A DNA stretch of 64,000 bases, from contig NZ_LMMO01000003.1 in assembly GCF_001422285.1 (NCBI RefSeq), forward strand, positions 201,297 through 265,296, given 5' to 3'. Shown here in pieces: positions 60,937 through 64,000 of this stretch; within the stretch, counting starts at the first letter, position 1; each line of letters starts with the position of its first letter. The notes beneath the pieces are model-generated. The model saw only the letters and a list, made by a program, of their open reading frames with translations, was not told the DNA's origin and searched no databases. Source of the DNA: Frigoribacterium sp. Leaf263. Lineage in GTDB: Bacteria; Actinomycetota; Actinomycetes; Actinomycetales; Microbacteriaceae. The translations under genes were made by a program, and so were the position numbers.

Positions 60937-61896
60937 ATGTCTTGGTTGGTCACCGGCGGCGCCGGCTACATCGGATCCCATGTCGTCCGCGAGTTCGGGT
61001 CGGCGGGTATCGACGCGGTCGTGCTCGACGACCTCTCGTCGGGCATCGAGTCGTTCGTCCCCGAGGGCGTGCCGTTCGTCCGGGGGTCCATCCTCGACCG
61101 CGACCTCGTCTCCGAGACCATCGCCCGGCACGACGTGACCGGAGTCGTGCACGTGGCGGGATACAAGTACGCGGGAGTCTCCGTCCAGCGCCCCCTGCAC
61201 ACCTACGACCAGAACGTGACGGGGACGCAGCGCCTCCTCGAGGCGATGGCGGGCCATGGGGTCGATCGCATCGTCTTCTCCTCCAGCGCCGCCGTGTACG
61301 GCACGCCGCCCACCGAGCTGGTCACCGAATCGACCCCCAAGGCGCCCGCGTCGCCGTACGGCGAGAGCAAGCTCATCGGCGAATGGCTGCTGCGTGATCA
61401 GGCCGTCGCGACGGGGCTCCGACACACCAGCCTCCGCTACTTCAACGTGGTCGGGTCCGGTCACGCCGACCTGTACGACGCGAGCCCCCACAATCTCTTC
61501 CCGCTTGTCTTCGACGCGCTCGCCGCCGGACGGACGCCCCGCATCAACGGCGACGACTACGCCACGCCCGACGGAACCTGCGTCCGCGACTACGTCCACG
61601 TCGCCGACCTGGCCGTGTCGCACGTCGCGGCCGCCCGTCGGCTCGACGTGGGAGAGTCCGTCGAGCCCGCGTACAACCTCGGCTCCGGCGGCGGGGTGTC
61701 GGTCCGCGAGATCATGGACGCCATGCGGCAGGGGACCGGCATCGACTTCACCCCCGAGATCGCGCCGCGGCGGGCGGGCGACCCCGACCGGATCGTGGCC
61801 GACGGGACCCTCGCGGCCCGCGACCTCGACTGGACCATGCGCCACAGCCTGCTCGACATGGTCACGAGCGCCTGGGCGGCCGCTCCTCGCGTCTGA
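60937..61896 (+). CDS. galE: UDP-glucose 4-epimerase
   Basis: NAD-dependent epimerase (319 aa) making UDP-galactose from UDP-glucose for surface sugars. Motifs: VTGGAGYIGSHVV, VVHVAGYKYAGVSVQRP, SSSAAVYG, SPYGESK (catalytic Tyr-Lys), RYFNVVGSG and GTCVRDYVHVADLA. Length matches the bacterial enzyme. It lies between manA and the whiB gene on the same strand. Confidence 0.93.
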   Translation: MSWLVTGGAGYIGSHVVREFGSAGIDAVVLDDLSSGIESFVPEGVPFVRGSILDRDLVSETIARHDVTGVVHVAGYKYAGVSVQRPLHTYDQNVTGTQRLLEAMAGHGVDRIVFSSSAAVYGTPPTELVTESTPKAPASPYGESKLIGEWLLRDQAVATGLRHTSLRYFNVVGSGHADLYDASPHNLFPLVFDALAAGRTPRINGDDYATPDGTCVRDYVHVADLAVSHVAAARRLDVGESVEPAYNLGSGGGVSVREIMDAMRQGTGIDFTPEIAPRRAGDPDRIVADGTLAARDLDWTMRHSLLDMVTSAWAAAPRV

Positions 61897-61992
61897 CGCC
61901 CCGGGGGACCCTCGGTCGCGGTGGAGCCCATCGCGACACGCCGGGGCCCGCTTGACCCTCGATGAGGGGTTCAGGGTTTATTGGGCCCTGAC

Positions 61993-62022
61993 TTGACGTG
62001 GCCGAATTACACCGGTGTAATT
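61993..62022 (+). promoter_or_regulatory. whiB promoter with 18-bp palindromic operator
   Basis: TTGACG (61993-61998), 17-nt spacer and TGTAAT (62016-62021) form a near-consensus promoter. A perfect palindrome AATTACACCGGTGTAATT (62005-62022) covers the -10 box and half the spacer. A protein bound there would block RNA polymerase, so repression is the simplest reading. It is the clearest sigma-70-type promoter in the window. Confidence 0.75.
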
Positions 62023-62072
62023 GACCCCATCGCAGCCGTTCTGGGGGCGACGACGACGAGGGGAGATGTGCT

Positions 62073-62393
62073 GTGACGATGAACGACACCCGTGTCGGAG
62101 TACCCGACGACTGGCACGTCGACCCGGTCCTGCTCGGCGTCCCCGGCGTCCGCAGGGCTCAGTCGGACGACGAGAACCAGCTCGCCTGGCAGGCCGACTC
62201 GCTCTGCGCTCAGACCGACCCCGAGGCGTTCTTCCCCGAGAAGGGCGGCTCGACCCGCGACGCCAAGAAGATCTGCGCGTCGTGCGACGTCAAGACCCAG
62301 TGCCTCGAGTACGCCCTCCAGAACGACGAGCGATTCGGCATCTGGGGCGGCCTGTCCGAGCGGGAACGACGCAAGCTCCGCAAGCAGGCGTGA
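62073..62393 (+). CDS. whiB2: WhiB-family iron-sulfur transcription factor (WhiB2/WhmD-like)
   Basis: A 106-aa redox-responsive regulator. The [4Fe-4S] cysteines are C45, C68, C71 and C77 in the usual C-x22-C-x2-C-x5-C spacing. The turn GIWGG (89-93) and the basic tail SERERRKLRKQA bind sigma factor and DNA. The core LCAQTDPEAFFPEKGGSTRDAKKIC is the form found in WhiB2/WhmD, which controls septation and growth. GTG 62073 has GGGGAG 7 nt upstream; ATG 62079 is a possible start. The position near manA agrees with whiB2. Confidence 0.92.
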   Translation: MTMNDTRVGVPDDWHVDPVLLGVPGVRRAQSDDENQLAWQADSLCAQTDPEAFFPEKGGSTRDAKKICASCDVKTQCLEYALQNDERFGIWGGLSERERRKLRKQA

Positions 62394-62536
62394 CCCGCGC
62401 CTCCTCGGCCTCCCGGCGTGCTCCCCGATACGGGTCGCGCGCCGTCGTCGTCTGCAGGCATAGGTGCCTCACAGGTGCGGTCGGTCCGGCGCGGCGGACC
62501 CTCGGCATGCGGCCGTCGACCTAGGCTGCTCAGGTC

Positions 62537-64000
62537 ATGCATCCGAGAGTCACAGCGATCCTCGTCGCCCCCGGTGGGGCGACCTATCTCGACCGGACCC
62601 TCGAGGGTCTGTCGCGTCAGACGCGACCTCCCGAGGCGCTCGTCGTCGTCGACACGGGCGGCCCCGACTCGCCGGCCGGGCGCCTGTCTCTGAGCGGCGC
62701 GGCGCAGCTCACCAGCGTGCCCTCCGCCCGGACCTTCGGCGAGGCCGTGTCCCACGGCGTGCGCGTGTCGGCCGACGCGGCGAGCGAGCGCTCCGGTGAC
62801 GACGAGTGGCTGTGGTTCCTCGGGCACGACAACGCCCCGGCCGTCGACGCGCTCGAGCGTCTGATGTCCACCGTCGAGGTGGCCCCGTCCGTGGCGATCG
62901 CCGGTCCGAAGCTGATGCGGTGGGACGAGCCCGGGACCATCGCCGAGTTCGGCGAGACGATGACGCGCTACGGCGCCTCGATGCCCCTCGTCGAGAACGA
63001 GCTGGATCAGGGGCAGCACGACTTCCACGACGACGTCCTGGGCGTCGCAGCCGGCGGGATGCTCATCCGGCGCAGCGTCTGGGAGTCCCTCGGCGGCTTC
63101 GACCCGGGGCTCCCGCACGTCGACGCCTCACTCGACCTCTCGGTGCGGGCTCGTCTCGCCGGCCACCGGGTCGTCGCCGTGCCGAGCGCGCAGGTGAGCA
63201 GCGCCGGCAACCCCGAGGACTTCGGGCAGCGGAACGGCGGGCATGCGCGCCGCGCGAGACTGCGGCGGGCCGCGCAGCTGCATCGCCGACTCGTCTACGC
63301 CCCCCTGGCCGCCGTGCCGCTGCACTGGCTCAGTCTCGTCCCGCTGGCGTTCGTCCGCTCCGTCTGGCATCTGCTGACGAAGAACCCCGGCGCCGTCGTC
63401 GGCGAGTTCTCGACGGCGCTGCGCGTGGCCTTCGGCGGAGGCAGGGTCCCGGCGGCGCGCCGGGCGCTGCATCGCAGCCGGACGACGTCGTGGTCGGCGA
63501 TCGAGCCGCTCCGGGCCTCGTACAACCAGGTCCGCGAGCGACGCGTCAACGAACGCGACGCCCTCGTCGCCCGCGGCGAGGACAGCGCCGATCCCCGTGC
63601 CAGCTTCATCGGCTCGGGCGGGCTGTGGGTCGTCGTCGGCACGACGGTCCTCAGCGTCGTGGCGTTCCTCCGTCTGCTCCGTGAGCCGGCGCTCACGGGC
63701 GGGGGTCTGCTTCCGCTCAGCACCAGCGTCGGCGAGCTCTGGAAGTCCGTCGGCTGGGGCTGGCGCGAGATCGGCGCCGGGTTCATCGGGCCGTCCGACC
63801 CGTTCGCCCTCGTGGTGGCCCTGCTCGGCACGCTCACGTTCTGGTCGCCGTCGACGTCCATCCTGGTCGTGTACCTGCTCGCCGCGCCGGTGTCGGCGAT
63901 CGGCACCTTCTTCGCGGCCCGTCGGATCACGTCGCGGCCGTGGGTCCCGGCGGTCGCCGCCGCGCTCTACGCCGTCTCGTCGCCTCTGTTCTCGTCGCTG
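62537..64000 (+). CDS. large membrane glycosyltransferase family 2 (3' end outside window)
   Basis: Open from ATG 62537 to the window edge (488 codons, no stop). GT2 domain (about 5-235): VTAILVAPGGATYLDRTLEGLSRQT, VVDTGGPDS, WFLGHDNAPAVDALERLM, AGPKLMRWD, GVAAGGMLIRRSVWESLGGFDPGLP. Hydrophobic helices follow from about 260, including about 360-380 and 425-485. The type is known in actinobacteria as very long multi-pass glycosyltransferases next to whiB2. TAGGCT (62522-62527) lies 9 nt upstream of the ATG. Confidence 0.88.
   Translation, partial: MHPRVTAILVAPGGATYLDRTLEGLSRQTRPPEALVVVDTGGPDSPAGRLSLSGAAQLTSVPSARTFGEAVSHGVRVSADAASERSGDDEWLWFLGHDNAPAVDALERLMSTVEVAPSVAIAGPKLMRWDEPGTIAEFGETMTRYGASMPLVENELDQGQHDFHDDVLGVAAGGMLIRRSVWESLGGFDPGLPHVDASLDLSVRARLAGHRVVAVPSAQVSSAGNPEDFGQRNGGHARRARLRRAAQLHRRLVYAPLAAVPLHWLSLVPLAFVRSVWHLLTKNPGAVVGEFSTALRVAFGGGRVPAARRALHRSRTTSWSAIEPLRASYNQVRERRVNERDALVARGEDSADPRASFIGSGGLWVVVGTTVLSVVAFLRLLREPALTGGGLLPLSTSVGELWKSVGWGWREIGAGFIGPSDPFALVVALLGTLTFWSPSTSILVVYLLAAPVSAIGTFFAARRITSRPWVPAVAAALYAVSSPLFSSL

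Noticed and set aside
61951-61970. CCCTC-GAT-GAGGG hairpin after galE as a terminator
   Set aside because: Only 5 bp with a 3-nt loop and no T-run; much weaker than the other terminators in the window.

Overview
High-GC actinobacterial chromosome, most likely Microbacteriaceae. Support comes from about 70% GC, many GTG starts, a stand-alone biotin protein ligase without a repressor domain, an acyl-CoA carboxylase with a small epsilon subunit, and a WhiB protein. The genus cannot be fixed from the sequence. No rRNA, tRNA, CRISPR array, transposase or phage structural gene was seen.

Left part (1-20.2 kb), mostly housekeeping: adenosine deaminase with orphan-looking PTS EIIA and EIIB genes (84-1956); hexose-phosphate mutase and purine nucleoside phosphorylase (2.0-4.5 kb); biotinylated acyl-CoA carboxylase alpha chain (4.6-6.4); Maf; an RNA methyltransferase; a response regulator, a histidine kinase and a degenerate kinase-like partner (8.5-11.5); carboxylase epsilon and beta chains (11.9-13.8); birA; a PH-domain membrane protein; UDP-glucose dehydrogenase; GtrA; purK/purE; and an LCP ligase (18.8-20.1). 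From memory, this order closely follows the conserved actinobacterial block known from Mycobacterium tuberculosis (deoD-pmmB ... accA3-maf-accE-accD-birA-PH-gtrA-purK-purE-LCP).

Middle part (20.2-58.3 kb), a surface-glycan island: dTDP-rhamnose synthesis in two separate pairs (rmlD-rmlB and rmlC-rmlA), about a dozen glycosyltransferases (several paralogous and on alternating strands), a polysaccharide pyruvyl transferase, an OafA-type acyltransferase, a hexapeptide acetyltransferase, an SGNH hydrolase, a Tat-exported VanY peptidase, a Wzm/Wzt ABC exporter, two O-antigen-ligase-like membrane proteins and a secreted protein with four C-terminal repeats. Together they look like a rhamnose-containing, probably pyruvylated and acylated envelope polymer. 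It would be exported by the ABC transporter and attached to the wall by the LCP protein.

Right part (58.4-64 kb): acyl-CoA dehydrogenase, manA, galE, a WhiB2-like regulator behind a palindromic operator-promoter, and the first 488 codons of a large membrane glycosyltransferase that leaves the window.

Main unusual observations: a glycosyltransferase whose reading frame and ribosome site point to an AUC start codon (42260); an over-represented word AGGAGGCGC (21 copies); a run of probable leaderless promoters; a stand-alone copy of the VanY C-terminal domain; a structured convergent gap that may encode a small RNA; and the operator in front of whiB.
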